34,470 bases of DNA, taken from contig DIDP01000039.1 of the NCBI GenBank assembly GCA_002418205.1, forward strand, positions 4,081-38,550, given 5' to 3'. The stretch comes from Anaerolineales bacterium UBA5797. Lineage in GTDB: Bacteria; Chloroflexota; Anaerolineae; Anaerolineales; Villigracilaceae. A model generated the notes under the pieces. It searched no databases. It was given only the letters and a program-made list of their open reading frames with translations, and was not told the DNA's origin. This document shows positions 24,774 to 33,504 of the stretch, one piece after another. A program made the position numbers and the translations under genes. Position 1 is the first letter of the stretch, and every line of letters starts with the position of its first letter.

Positions 24774-27626
24774 ATGTCGCGACAAACCCCCATACATGAT
24801 CAGGCACAGATTTATATCTATGTGTCAGGGCGCTTTCGAATTGAGAAGCAGACCCAGACTCTTCAGTTATCCACCCGAAAAACAGAATCGTTGCTTGCCT
24901 ATCTGGTCCTGCATCCTGGAAGTCACGGACGGGAGAAATTGGCCGCGCTCTTTTGGGGGGACTCGTCGGATACCGAAGCCCGTAACTCACTGCGGAATGC
25001 CCTGTCAGTGCTCAACAAAAAGATTGGACGTGATCTCCTGTCTGTTGATCGACAAAGTGTTTCCATCAATCCTGATTATCCGCTGTGGGTGGATGTGCTT
25101 GAATTTGAGTCGCAGGCTGTTGAATTCCTTGCCGCTCCCGCATCTGACCTCAATCAGGTCAATATCGAGCTATACACTAACGACCTGCTCATGGACCTTT
25201 ACGACGAGTGGATCTTCCCCCTGCGTGAACACTATCGTTCGCTATTTATCAAGACGCTTTTACAGCTCACGCAGCAAATGCGTTCGCAAAGTGAATATGA
25301 AAAAGCCATTGAACATGCCTACAAGGTGATAACTTTCGACCCTTCCAATGAACGCGCTCATCAACAGATCATGTTCTGCCATGCGGCAGTGGGCAACCGC
25401 AATGCCGCCCTCGAACAGTACAAGGAATGTCAGCGTATTTTGACGGAGGAGTTGGGAGTGGAGCCCGCCCCGGAAACCACCGCATTATACGAATGGATCA
25501 AGCAATCCCCTGTCGAAACGAATCCCCTCGAAGCGCGCATCACGAACCTGCCCCTTTCCATCACATCGTTCATCGGTCGAAAGCGTGAGTTGACCGAGAT
25601 CAGGCAGAGGCTTTCATCCACCCGATTGCTGACGATCGCAGGTCCGGGCGGAAGCGGCAAGACCCGTCTTGCACTCCAGGTCGGAACCGAGTTGCTTGAC
25701 TCCTTCGAGGATGGGGTCTGGTGGGTGGACCTGACCGCGTTGACCGACAAAGCACTTGTCCCCAACGCGATCGCAAAATCATTGGGTGTGCATGAGAACG
25801 CACATCAACCACTAAATGAAACACTCGCCCATTTTCTCCACTCCAGACATCTCCTGCTGATCCTCGATAATTGCGAACATCTTATCGAGCCGTGTGCGCA
25901 AATCATCCATTTCCTGGGCGAACGTTGCAGCCGATTGACGATCCTTGCCACCAGCCGCGAGTCGCTGAACGTGACAGGGGAACAAATCTGGCAGATACCC
26001 ACCCTGTCCCTGCCGGATTCACAAAAGATCACGCTTATCGACCTGTTATTGGGATATGAAGGGATTCGACTTTTCGTTGAACGTGCCCGGTCCGCCGATT
26101 CGAATTTCACCCTCACGGAACAAAACGCCTCTTTCGTGACCCGGATCTGCTCCCGCCTCGATGGCATCCCCCTGGCGATCGAGCTGGCAGCCGCGCGGAC
26201 AAAACTCCTCACACCCGAACAGATCGCCGCCCGGCTCGATGATCGCTTTCACCTGCTTACCAATGGCAGCCGCATCGCCCCGCCCCGCCATCAAACACTG
26301 CAAGCCGTGATGGATTGGAGTTACGAACTCCTGAATGAAAAAGAACAGAGGCTGTTCCGTTCCCTGGCAGTATTCTCGGGCAGCTGGGACCTGGATGCAA
26401 CCGAAACGATCTGTTCTGCAAACGGTCATCTTGAAAAAAACGAGATCCTCGATCTGCTCTCGAACCTCGTGGATAAATCCCTTGTGATCCGGGAGGGAGA
26501 CCAGAAAGGCAGGACACGCTATCGCATGCTGGAGACCATCCGGCAGTACGCACTGGAAGAGTTGTTCCGCTCAGGCGAATCACATGAGGCTCAGAAACGC
26601 CATCTCTCTCACTACCTCAAGGTGGTTGAAACCATCGAATCCCATTTGGGATTCTTCCTGGCCGATGGAGAAATGCTTGCCTGGCTTGGAGTGCTCATCC
26701 CGGAACACGATAATCTGCGGGCTGCCATCGCATTCTGTGAAGAGAATCCATCTCAAGCAGAGGCGGGACTCAAAATGGCAGGAGATTTGCATTGGTATTT
26801 CCTCATAAACAACCGCTTGTCAGAAGGGCGTGAATGGATCAGCAAACTACGAGCCAGAGAAGCCACCGTTTCTCCGCCTGTACAAGCGCAGGCTTGTTTG
26901 ACATCCGGTTTTCTCGCCTGCTGGCAGGGCGACTTCGCATCCGCACGCCCCGAACTCGAAGCAAGTCTGAAACTTTTTGAAGAGATGAATAACGGCGCAG
27001 GCGTCGCATTCTCCCTGCATGGATTGGGTTTCGCCGCCAACGGATTGGGCGAACACGTTACAGCAAGTCAATGTTTCAGCAGGTGTTTGCAGATTGCGAC
27101 GGAGATCGATGACAAGTGGCTTGCCTCCATCGCATTACACTTCATTGCCATCGGCACTTCATTCCAGGGCAATTACGAACTGGCGCGTTTTCAATTTGAA
27201 GAAAGTATCAACCTGATGAAGGAGGGGCACGGAAACGCACAAGGCATCGCCTTCTCGGAATTTCACCTCGGGCGGATCGCCCGAATTCAATGCGACTTTG
27301 CCTCGGCAGGTCGACATCATACAGCCGGTTTGGAGCTATTCGCCCGCATGGGGGACAGACGCGGCATCGGCTATTCGCTTTTTGGATTTGCCTGTCTGGC
27401 TTACACACAGGAAGACCCACAGCGTGCCGCAACATTATTGGGCGCAGTTGATGCGATTCGGGATGACCTCGGCGTCCTCCTCGAAACGGTCCTTCAGATC
27501 GAATATGAACAGACTTACTCTGCGGTCAGGGAATTGCTTGGAGAAGAAAGTTTCAGGATCGCCCGGACGAATGGGCATGAAATGCCATTGGAACACACAA
27601 TTCAATTCGCATTGAATCCTGGATAA
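24774..27626 (+). CDS. BTAD/ATPase/TPR transcriptional regulator (AfsR-SARP-like)
   Basis: A 950-aa regulator. Residues about 12-105 form an OmpR-like winged helix (FRIEKQTQTLQLSTRKTESLLAY... with LAALFWGD). Residues 106-245 form the bacterial transcriptional activator domain, ending in LTEELGVEPAPETTALYE. A STAND/NB-ARC type ATPase follows with Walker A GPGGSGKT (290-297) and Walker B LLLILDNCEHL (about 360-370), and the remaining 350 residues are TPR-like repeats. Unlike the MalT-type protein it has no C-terminal LuxR helix. The ATG at 24774 is preceded by GTGAGG; the in-frame TTG at 24771 is less likely. Relatives sense ligands through the TPR part. The divergent serine hydrolase is a candidate target. 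Confidence 0.88.
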   Translation: MSRQTPIHDQAQIYIYVSGRFRIEKQTQTLQLSTRKTESLLAYLVLHPGSHGREKLAALFWGDSSDTEARNSLRNALSVLNKKIGRDLLSVDRQSVSINPDYPLWVDVLEFESQAVEFLAAPASDLNQVNIELYTNDLLMDLYDEWIFPLREHYRSLFIKTLLQLTQQMRSQSEYEKAIEHAYKVITFDPSNERAHQQIMFCHAAVGNRNAALEQYKECQRILTEELGVEPAPETTALYEWIKQSPVETNPLEARITNLPLSITSFIGRKRELTEIRQRLSSTRLLTIAGPGGSGKTRLALQVGTELLDSFEDGVWWVDLTALTDKALVPNAIAKSLGVHENAHQPLNETLAHFLHSRHLLLILDNCEHLIEPCAQIIHFLGERCSRLTILATSRESLNVTGEQIWQIPTLSLPDSQKITLIDLLLGYEGIRLFVERARSADSNFTLTEQNASFVTRICSRLDGIPLAIELAAARTKLLTPEQIAARLDDRFHLLTNGSRIAPPRHQTLQAVMDWSYELLNEKEQRLFRSLAVFSGSWDLDATETICSANGHLEKNEILDLLSNLVDKSLVIREGDQKGRTRYRMLETIRQYALEELFRSGESHEAQKRHLSHYLKVVETIESHLGFFLADGEMLAWLGVLIPEHDNLRAAIAFCEENPSQAEAGLKMAGDLHWYFLINNRLSEGREWISKLRAREATVSPPVQAQACLTSGFLACWQGDFASARPELEASLKLFEEMNNGAGVAFSLHGLGFAANGLGEHVTASQCFSRCLQIATEIDDKWLASIALHFIAIGTSFQGNYELARFQFEESINLMKEGHGNAQGIAFSEFHLGRIARIQCDFASAGRHHTAGLELFARMGDRRGIGYSLFGFACLAYTQEDPQRAATLLGAVDAIRDDLGVLLETVLQIEYEQTYSAVRELLGEESFRIARTNGHEMPLEHTIQFALNPG

Positions 27627-27650
27627 AGTGCAGACAAATCTGCTTGATCA

Positions 27651-27674
27651 AAGCCTGCGTTGAGCAGGCTTTTT
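27651..27674 (+). terminator. Intrinsic terminator of the BTAD regulator gene
   Basis: AAGCCTGC and GCAGGCTT pair around GTTGA and run into TTTTT; it lies 24 nt after the stop codon. Confidence 0.85.
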
Positions 27675-27778
27675 GTTTGGAGGTCGAAAGGATTTAACGA
27701 TTTTTTTGCGGTCGGCGGGTAAGGTTGTATCCAGAGACACAATCCCGTGTGTCCAAATTCTTTATGGAGGCTATTCAC

Positions 27779-28309
27779 ATGAAAAAGCTTTACGTAAGTG
27801 TTGGCATTCTATTGGTCAGCGCGGTCTTGCTCGCCATTGGGTTTACGCAGACCCGGGCAGCAGCAGAGGGAAAACAACTGCCTTACTCGGCAGGCGGGCC
27901 AGAGTTCGTCCTTCAGGAAGCGCCGCATCCGGATTGCGGGACGGGCAAACTCAAGGTCGATGTCCAGGGTAGCGGACAGGGGACTCACATCGGTCAATAC
28001 ACCATTGTCCGTCGCCATTGTTTCGATCTTGCAACGGCTTCGATCACAGACGGGTATTTTGAACAAACCGCCGCGAATGGCGACAAGATTTGGGGCACAT
28101 ATTACGGAACTCCCGGAGGCGTTCTTGAATTTGATGAGAACGGGAACCCTCTCGTTGTCATCATCAATTCTCCGTGGACCATTACAGGCGGCACGGGACG
28201 GTTCGCCGACGCTCAGGGAGCAGGTGACACGGAAGGCACTCTCAACGTTGTGACCAAGGAAGGCAACTTCACCATGGAAGGCTGGATCTCGTACCCGGCG
28301 TCAAAGTAG
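27779..28309 (+). CDS. Secreted protein of unknown function, 176 aa
   Basis: The N-terminus MKKLYVSVGILLVSAVLLAI is a Sec signal peptide, probably cleaved after the ALA-like stretch near TRAAA (about residues 22-26). The mature part of about 150 residues is rich in Gly, Thr and aromatic residues and looks all-beta. TITGGTGRFADAQGAGDTEG recalls secreted proteins in which a GGTGRFxxAxG turn closes a small beta-barrel. There are two Cys (in PDCGTG and RHCFD) that could form a disulfide. The start at 27779 follows TGGAGG; an upstream in-frame start at 27725 would bury the signal. It is a single-gene unit between two terminator-like hairpins. Confidence 0.75.
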   Translation: MKKLYVSVGILLVSAVLLAIGFTQTRAAAEGKQLPYSAGGPEFVLQEAPHPDCGTGKLKVDVQGSGQGTHIGQYTIVRRHCFDLATASITDGYFEQTAANGDKIWGTYYGTPGGVLEFDENGNPLVVIINSPWTITGGTGRFADAQGAGDTEGTLNVVTKEGNFTMEGWISYPASK

Positions 28310-28317
28310 GATAAGGA

Positions 28318-28358
28318 GTCAGTGCAGGGAGATATTTAGTCTCCCTGCACTGACCTTT
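28318..28358 (+). terminator. Strong hairpin after the secreted-protein gene
   Basis: A perfect 15-bp inverted repeat (28318-28332 against 28340-28354) with a 7-nt loop begins nine bases after the stop. Only CTTTC follows, so it is a very stable stem with a short T-run. Confidence 0.7.
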
Positions 28359-28359
28359 C

Positions 28360-28938
28360 GATATGCATGCCTTTGCACGGGTTGGGGGGATTCGAATGGG
28401 TTAATTTGCGCGAGAGTGCAACCTGCCGGAAATCCTCAGCAAAAACATTTTTCAAAAGAGAACTCAGTCATTATTTACGGTTCGCTATGCGCGTAGGAGA
28501 GATGCGGCAGTATCACAGGTCACAGGATAAGGCTGGTTTGGCCATGGCTTATTTCCTCGCTTTCAATAGCCGTTCTTCGCCCCGTCAATGAACATGCGCT
28601 CCTTGCCGACGCGTTGATCTTCAGCGGCACCATCAAACACCTGAGCGGCGACGAAGCCCAAGCCAAAACCATCCTCTGGATTCCCCGCGCCTCACCCGCG
28701 ACATCCACTCCGTGCCGCTGATCCTCGATTCCCTCGCGGGCTCGCCTCACTGGAATTACGCGTTGACTCCACGCCTGCACCTGGGTGGCTGACCTTCATC
28801 ATCAACCACCCCGCGGCGACCTACAGCATCAGACAGCGAGCGGGGCAGTTGCTAAAAAAAACAAACACCATGTTCCTGCAAATGCGCCATCAATGGAAGA
28901 GGCTGTGACTGAGATATTGGTAGGGTGGCGTTGTGTCC
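28360..28938. other. Gap with remnant coding sequence
   Basis: No intact gene. On the plus strand NEHALLADALIFSGTIKHLS (about 28590-28650) continues after a one-base frameshift near 28680 as SVPLILDSLAGSPHWNYALT and stops near 28790. This suggests the tail of a broken gene of unknown family. Confidence 0.4.
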
Positions 28939-29577
28939 CTATGCGGCGGTATGGCAGATGTTCTCCAACGTCCGCATGTGGTTCGGGTCTGACGAGAAAC
29001 GAAAATACGAGCCGCCCGCGCAAGGTTGACACAACACTGTCCCTTCGCGGATGACTTCCCGCTGATTGATGATCTCCTCCCCGCATATTTCACAGGACAC
29101 GCGCTTTCCCGCCTGGCCGACAATCTGCTTGATGGATGTCGTCAGTTCGACGCGCTGCCATTGGAGCAACAAATCATCAGGGATGTGTTGGTAGCCGATG
29201 AGTTGCGCCTCCCACTTGTTGCGCGCGGAGGCGGCGTAATTCCATGCCAGTTCGCGTGCGCTTTTTTGCGGATGAATTCGAACGGCATGTTCGGTGACCG
29301 TATCCACGAAGGTGGCGGCGGTCTTGCCGTAGTCTTCGATGCGCAGGGTGCGCCTGCCGACGTAACAACCTGTCGCGGCGGCGAGTCCATCTACGAAGCA
29401 GCCGTCCGTTTCGGAGATGGCGATGAGGCGTTTGTCAGATTGAGGTAATGTCAGGTCGAGCAGGAGTCCAGCCAAAAGTCCAGCACGAACGCCGAGCACT
29501 TGTCGCGGGCAGAGTTTGTGATGGTGAGCCGCGCTGAGTGCAAGGAGTTCATCCATGCTGGTCGAAGAGGCGTTCAA
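28939..29577 (-). CDS. FmdE-domain protein with C-terminal zinc ribbon
   Basis: A 212-aa soluble protein. The N-terminal domain has HHHKLCPRQVLGVRAG (about 18-33), SETDGC (Cys60) and GCYVGRRTL (Cys71), the pattern of the formylmethanofuran dehydrogenase subunit E family. The C-terminus adds a zinc ribbon CEIC...CQPC (Cys162, 165, 183, 186). FmdE proteins accompany molybdenum or tungsten enzymes and bind metal, but their precise role is not settled. The proposed TTG start at 29577 overlaps the stop of the upstream carrier gene as TTGA, implying coupled translation; ATG 29556 is the alternative. It is the last visible gene of the nitrate reductase operon, so a role in handling Mo cofactor or metal for NarG is a reasonable guess. 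Confidence 0.8.
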   Translation of the reverse strand: MNASSTSMDELLALSAAHHHKLCPRQVLGVRAGLLAGLLLDLTLPQSDKRLIAISETDGCFVDGLAAATGCYVGRRTLRIEDYGKTAATFVDTVTEHAVRIHPQKSARELAWNYAASARNKWEAQLIGYQHIPDDLLLQWQRVELTTSIKQIVGQAGKRVSCEICGEEIINQREVIREGTVLCQPCAGGSYFRFSSDPNHMRTLENICHTAA

Positions 29578-30668
29578 AGTCCACCTTCTGTTTCAGTATG
29601 ATCTGCTTGTTTCATGGCTGAAACCGTGCGGAACGCGGCGATGATATGGTGTACCAATCCATAGGCGGTGAGCAACCAGGCAAGCAGGGCCAGGTAAATG
29701 AAGCAGTTCGGGATCACCATGAGGAAATCCAATTTTATGGCTTTTGCCAGTTGAAAGGTGCTGGCGGTATACATACCCAATGGGAAGACCATGCCCCAGT
29801 ATAAAGGGCTGTATTCCAATGGAAACTGTTTGTGGATGTGCCGCCATATACCCAGAATAATGAGCAGGGGAATCCACCAGGTGCCAGTTGCCCAAAAAAA
29901 CAATGTGAAGCCTTTCAGGTAAGGGGCCAAATCGGTCAACAGATCCCATTGATTGGCATTAAGCATCAGGGTGGAGCCTGCCAGGGTGGCAATGGCGACC
30001 GCTCCCATGTTGATCCAGTAGGGAGGGGTCAATGTCTCAGGCTTCAGGACAAAGAATGTAAAGCGGTAGAAAATCAGGGCAATGATGTTCAAATAAAGCA
30101 TGCAGCCCAACAGGTAAAAAATCAGGGCAATAAACAGGATGATTTGCTGATAATCCGGGATCTGGGCTGCGATCAACGTTCCCAACACGGATATGGATTG
30201 GGTCGCCACCGCGGCGATGAGCCAGGCGCCATTGATGCCCTGTTCGATGGACGGTTTTTCAGAGCGCGTGACTACGGCGGTAAAGAAGGCATACATGATG
30301 AACATCCACAACGCCCCTCCAAGCAGCCAGAGAGCGATCGCGGCTGAATAATTGTGGAACAGATTTACGAAATTGGAGCCAAGGACACAGGTGCCTGCCA
30401 CCAGGGTGAAATAACCAGGACCTGTTGCGTGCGCCATGAGATCGCTTAACATGCGCTTTGGGAAGAAGATCAAACGCGCCAATGTCAGCGCCCAAAGCAC
30501 ACCGTATGCGGCAATGTTGATGTAGAAAAGCGTAAACGCAATCCACTTCATCTGCAACAGGTTGGCTGCAATGGAAATGATCCCGGTTGCCATCACCATC
30601 GCAAAATAGCCCGGGGCAAGGTCTTCAATGCCCGCCCGGATTGGATTTCGAACAGCCTTTGTCGTCAT
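29574..30668 (-). CDS. TDT/TehA-SLAC1 family anion carrier or channel
   Basis: A 364-aa protein with about ten helices. The start LAPGYFAMVMATGIISIAA is the family hallmark, and WINMGAVAIATLAGS and YWGMVFPLGMYTAST are the later conserved helices. The family holds TehA (tellurite resistance), C4-dicarboxylate and sulfite carriers and plant SLAC1 channels, which pass nitrate and chloride. It begins 34 nt after narI, where nar operons often have narK, and no NarK is visible here, so nitrate or nitrite movement is a possible role. The start at 30668 follows GAAGAG. Confidence 0.87.
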   Translation of the reverse strand: MTTKAVRNPIRAGIEDLAPGYFAMVMATGIISIAANLLQMKWIAFTLFYINIAAYGVLWALTLARLIFFPKRMLSDLMAHATGPGYFTLVAGTCVLGSNFVNLFHNYSAAIALWLLGGALWMFIMYAFFTAVVTRSEKPSIEQGINGAWLIAAVATQSISVLGTLIAAQIPDYQQIILFIALIFYLLGCMLYLNIIALIFYRFTFFVLKPETLTPPYWINMGAVAIATLAGSTLMLNANQWDLLTDLAPYLKGFTLFFWATGTWWIPLLIILGIWRHIHKQFPLEYSPLYWGMVFPLGMYTASTFQLAKAIKLDFLMVIPNCFIYLALLAWLLTAYGLVHHIIAAFRTVSAMKQADHTETEGGL

Positions 30669-30702
30669 TTTCGCTCTTCTCTATGAACGTTTGGGCGATT
30701 TC

Positions 30703-31377
30703 CTACACTACTTTTCGCCGCGTCCAGATCACGCGTTGGAAACTCCGCCATAGATATTCCACTGGAAGGGTGATCATATGCACGAGGCGGGTGAAGGGGA
30801 ACACCAGGATCAGCAGTGTGGCGTTCAGGAAATGCAGTTTGGGGACCAGGGGCAAAGCCGAGACAAATTGCGGCGCAGGCTGAAAGGTTGCCAGCGAGAC
30901 CACCCAGGGGGTGACTGTGTGAACGAACCATGTGGCGCCCCAGCGATACCCGAACGCGATCCATAATCCCAGCACCACCTGGTTGATCAGCAGGACCATG
31001 ACCACCCAGTCTGCAGGTGTGGTGACGACGCGGATCTTGCTCTGGGACACCCGGCGATAGAACAATAGCGCCGCGCCCACCAGCGCCATGATGCCCAGAA
31101 TTTTGCCCGCCAGTTCCGCCAGATAAAGGGTCTCAGGCGTGCCGTGCAGGGCTTCCATCACTTTCGGGAAGACAAAACCCATCATATGGATGACCAGCGT
31201 CGGGATGATTCCGTAATGCCAGAGTGTCGAGCCCCAAAACTGGATATCCGATTCCAGAAACTGCGAAGACAGACTGGTGAACGAGAATTGGTTGGTGAGA
31301 AAGCGGTAGATCGTCCCTCCGACCGCCACGGCAACCGCGACATAGGGGAAGACGACAAAAAGCAGATTATCAAGCAT
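30703..31377 (-). CDS. narI: Respiratory nitrate reductase gamma subunit (cytochrome b)
   Basis: A 224-aa membrane cytochrome b with five helices that takes electrons from quinol and passes them to NarH. His54 (LWHYG) and His64 (VIHMMGF) keep the ten-residue spacing of the Escherichia coli haem ligands His56 and His66. The second pair appears in PKLHFLNATLL and RLVHM near the C-terminus. FTRLVHMITLPVEYLWR is a characteristic family ending. The start at 31377 has AAGGAG seven bases upstream and overlaps the end of narJ by 8 bp. Confidence 0.95.
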   Translation of the reverse strand: MLDNLLFVVFPYVAVAVAVGGTIYRFLTNQFSFTSLSSQFLESDIQFWGSTLWHYGIIPTLVIHMMGFVFPKVMEALHGTPETLYLAELAGKILGIMALVGAALLFYRRVSQSKIRVVTTPADWVVMVLLINQVVLGLWIAFGYRWGATWFVHTVTPWVVSLATFQPAPQFVSALPLVPKLHFLNATLLILVFPFTRLVHMITLPVEYLWRSFQRVIWTRRKVV

Positions 31378-31924
31378 GATCGAACTCCTTCTCAGGGGTC
31401 TTAACGAGAAATCGTTGGAGGGCGTAGAGAAGCCAGTAGTATGGATTCTCAGACTGCGCTCCGAAAGGCTGGAGCATTTTTTCGAGGGCGGGGATCAGCC
31501 CGCTGTTCAACAGCGCCTGGCAGAATTCGCCTTCACGGTTGGCTGTGTCCAGCCCCAGAAAGCGCAGGATAACGGACAAATGATCCGGCAGTTCCTGCCC
31601 GGCGGAATAGCCGAAGGCGCGGTACGCTTCGTTCAGTTGTGCCATCAATGCCCCGCGCTTGTAACTTTCACCGAACAGCTGATAGCCGATGTACGGATAG
31701 CAGACCGGCTGCATGTCGAAGGTGGTGGTGTAGAGTTCCTTGAGTCTCTCCAGCGTGCATTGTTTCAAACCGTGCAGAAAATTTTCCATTGCAACCGCTG
31801 CTTCAGGATGAATCCCCTGAAGGCGGACGAGACAGTTTTCAGCCTGCTGATGAATCGATGAGGTCGGATACGTCAGCAGGTCCGGGAAGGAAGCGTATAC
31901 GGCTCCGATGGCATCCTTGTTCAT
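31370..31924 (-). CDS. narJ: Nitrate reductase assembly chaperone
   Basis: A 184-aa TorD/NarJ-family chaperone that holds NarG until the molybdenum cofactor and FeS cluster are inserted. The segment ELYTTTFDMQPVCYPYIGYQ followed by LFGESYKRG is the NarJ hallmark (compare YVxTFDxxxxxxLYLT in proteobacteria). The protein is predicted to be all-helical and acts in the cytoplasm. The start at 31924 lies just after the narH stop, and GAGGT within the end of narH serves as ribosome site. Confidence 0.93.
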   Translation of the reverse strand: MNKDAIGAVYASFPDLLTYPTSSIHQQAENCLVRLQGIHPEAAVAMENFLHGLKQCTLERLKELYTTTFDMQPVCYPYIGYQLFGESYKRGALMAQLNEAYRAFGYSAGQELPDHLSVILRFLGLDTANREGEFCQALLNSGLIPALEKMLQPFGAQSENPYYWLLYALQRFLVKTPEKEFDHA

Positions 31925-31926
31925 GG

Positions 31927-33429
31927 TTACAGACCTCGGTGCGGACTCTGGCTTCTGCCGAATCCCGCTTCTGCCTTACGCTGCTGCGGGTCGTAGATTT
32001 CCTCGATGTCGCCTTCACGTCTGGCAGGTGGGATGACGAACCGTTCCTGATAGGAGGGCAGGGAGGTTAGGCGGTAGATGGCTTCCGCTTCCTCGGCGCT
32101 GATCCCAGCTTTGACCAGGGCGGCCGCGGCTTCAGCGGCGGTTACATCGCCCACCTCCTGGGCACGTTTGTACAGGCGGACGGCGATCATCTTTTGATAC
32201 GCCTTGACGACCAATTCATCATTGCCTGCCGACAACATGCGCGACATATAGCGGACGGGCACACGGGCATTTTCGAGCGAACTGAACAGGTCGTTCTCGA
32301 CGCGTTGGGCGCCTCCTTCCTGCGCCACCGAAAGAACGGGCAGAAGCGGCGGGACGTAGAACAGCATTGGCAGGGTGCGATATTCGGGATGCAGGGGCAA
32401 AGCCATTTCCCATTCCTTGACGTAACGGTAAACCGGCGAACGCTGCGCGGCGGTGATGACTCCGTCGGGGATGCCGCTTTCTTTTGCGGCGGCAACAACC
32501 TTCGGGTCGTGCGGATCGAGGATCATTTCCCGTTGACGTTGAACCAATTGTTCATCGGGGACTTTGACGGCATCCAAAATCTGGTCGGCATCGTAGAGCA
32601 AAACTCCCAGGTAGCGGATGCGCCCGACGCAGGAGTGGAAGCAGGCGGGGGCTTGTCCTGATTCGATGCGCGGGTAGCACAGGATGCATTTTTCGGATTT
32701 ACCCGTTGCCCAGTTGTAGTAGGTCTTCTTATACGGACAGGCGGAAACACACATACGCCAGCCGCGGCATTTGTCCTGGTTGATTAGCACGATGCCGTCC
32801 TCGGCGCGTTTATAGATCGCGCCCGAAGGACAAGCTGCCACACAGCCCGCGTTCAGGCAGTGGTTGCAGATGCGCGGCATGTAGAAGTAGAAAATCTGCT
32901 CGATGGAGAAGAGCCGCCGCTTGTCCTCCTCGCTCATATTCTCCAGCAGGGGATCATTGGCGGCATAGACATTGGAACCGCCGAGGTCGTCGTCCCAGTT
33001 GGGTCCTGCTTCGATCTCGATCGGTTTGCCGTCCACGCGCGAGATGGGGCGGGCGGTGGGCTGGTCGTCGCCGAGCGGGGAGTTGAACAGGTCGCCGTAG
33101 TTGTATGTCCATGGTTCGTAGTAGTCATCCATGGTGGGCATGGCTGGATTGGAGAACAGGTTGCCGAAAGTCTGCAATCGGTTTTGTAGCTTTAATTTCA
33201 GATCGGGATTTTTCGGCTTGCCCGTGAGTTCCCAGCCACCTTTGTATTTTTCCTGGTCTTCCCACAATGTGGGGAAACCGACACCGGGTTTGGTCTCCAC
33301 GTTGTTCCACCACATGTACTCCGCGCCCTGGCGGTCGGTCCAGATGTTCTTGCAGGCGATGCTGCATGTGTGACAACCAATGCACTTATCGAGGTGGAAA
33401 ACCATTGAAACTTGTGAGCGGATTTTCAT
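31927..33429 (-). CDS. narH: Respiratory nitrate reductase beta subunit (iron-sulfur)
   Basis: A 500-aa ferredoxin-type subunit carrying electrons from NarI to NarG. The cluster ligands are all visible: Cys16/19/22/26 (CIGCHTCSIAC), Cys188/191/196/200 (CNHCLNAGCVAAC), Cys221-Trp224-Cys227-Cys231 (CRGWRMCVSAC) and Cys248/251/263/267. The Trp in the third set marks the 3Fe-4S cluster typical of NarH. Length agrees with bacterial NarH (about 490-515). The start at 33429 follows AAGGAAATCACT. Confidence 0.96.
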   Translation of the reverse strand: MKIRSQVSMVFHLDKCIGCHTCSIACKNIWTDRQGAEYMWWNNVETKPGVGFPTLWEDQEKYKGGWELTGKPKNPDLKLKLQNRLQTFGNLFSNPAMPTMDDYYEPWTYNYGDLFNSPLGDDQPTARPISRVDGKPIEIEAGPNWDDDLGGSNVYAANDPLLENMSEEDKRRLFSIEQIFYFYMPRICNHCLNAGCVAACPSGAIYKRAEDGIVLINQDKCRGWRMCVSACPYKKTYYNWATGKSEKCILCYPRIESGQAPACFHSCVGRIRYLGVLLYDADQILDAVKVPDEQLVQRQREMILDPHDPKVVAAAKESGIPDGVITAAQRSPVYRYVKEWEMALPLHPEYRTLPMLFYVPPLLPVLSVAQEGGAQRVENDLFSSLENARVPVRYMSRMLSAGNDELVVKAYQKMIAVRLYKRAQEVGDVTAAEAAAALVKAGISAEEAEAIYRLTSLPSYQERFVIPPARREGDIEEIYDPQQRKAEAGFGRSQSPHRGL

Positions 33430-33444
33430 AGTGATTTCCTTTTT

Positions 33445-33496
33445 TCTCCCTCATCCCCAGTCCCATCTCCCAAAGGGAGAGGGTCAGGGTAAGGGC
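33445..33496. repeat. REP-like palindrome between narG and narH
   Basis: The narG-narH gap of 75 bp is filled mainly by a C-rich then G-rich palindrome around TCTCCCAAAGGGAGA (about 33467-33481), extended outward by CCCTCATCCCCAGTCCC and GGGTCAGGGTAAGGGC. This is the form of the REP-type palindromes often scattered in bacterial intergenic regions. Confidence 0.6.
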
Positions 33497-33504
33497 AACT
33501 GTCT

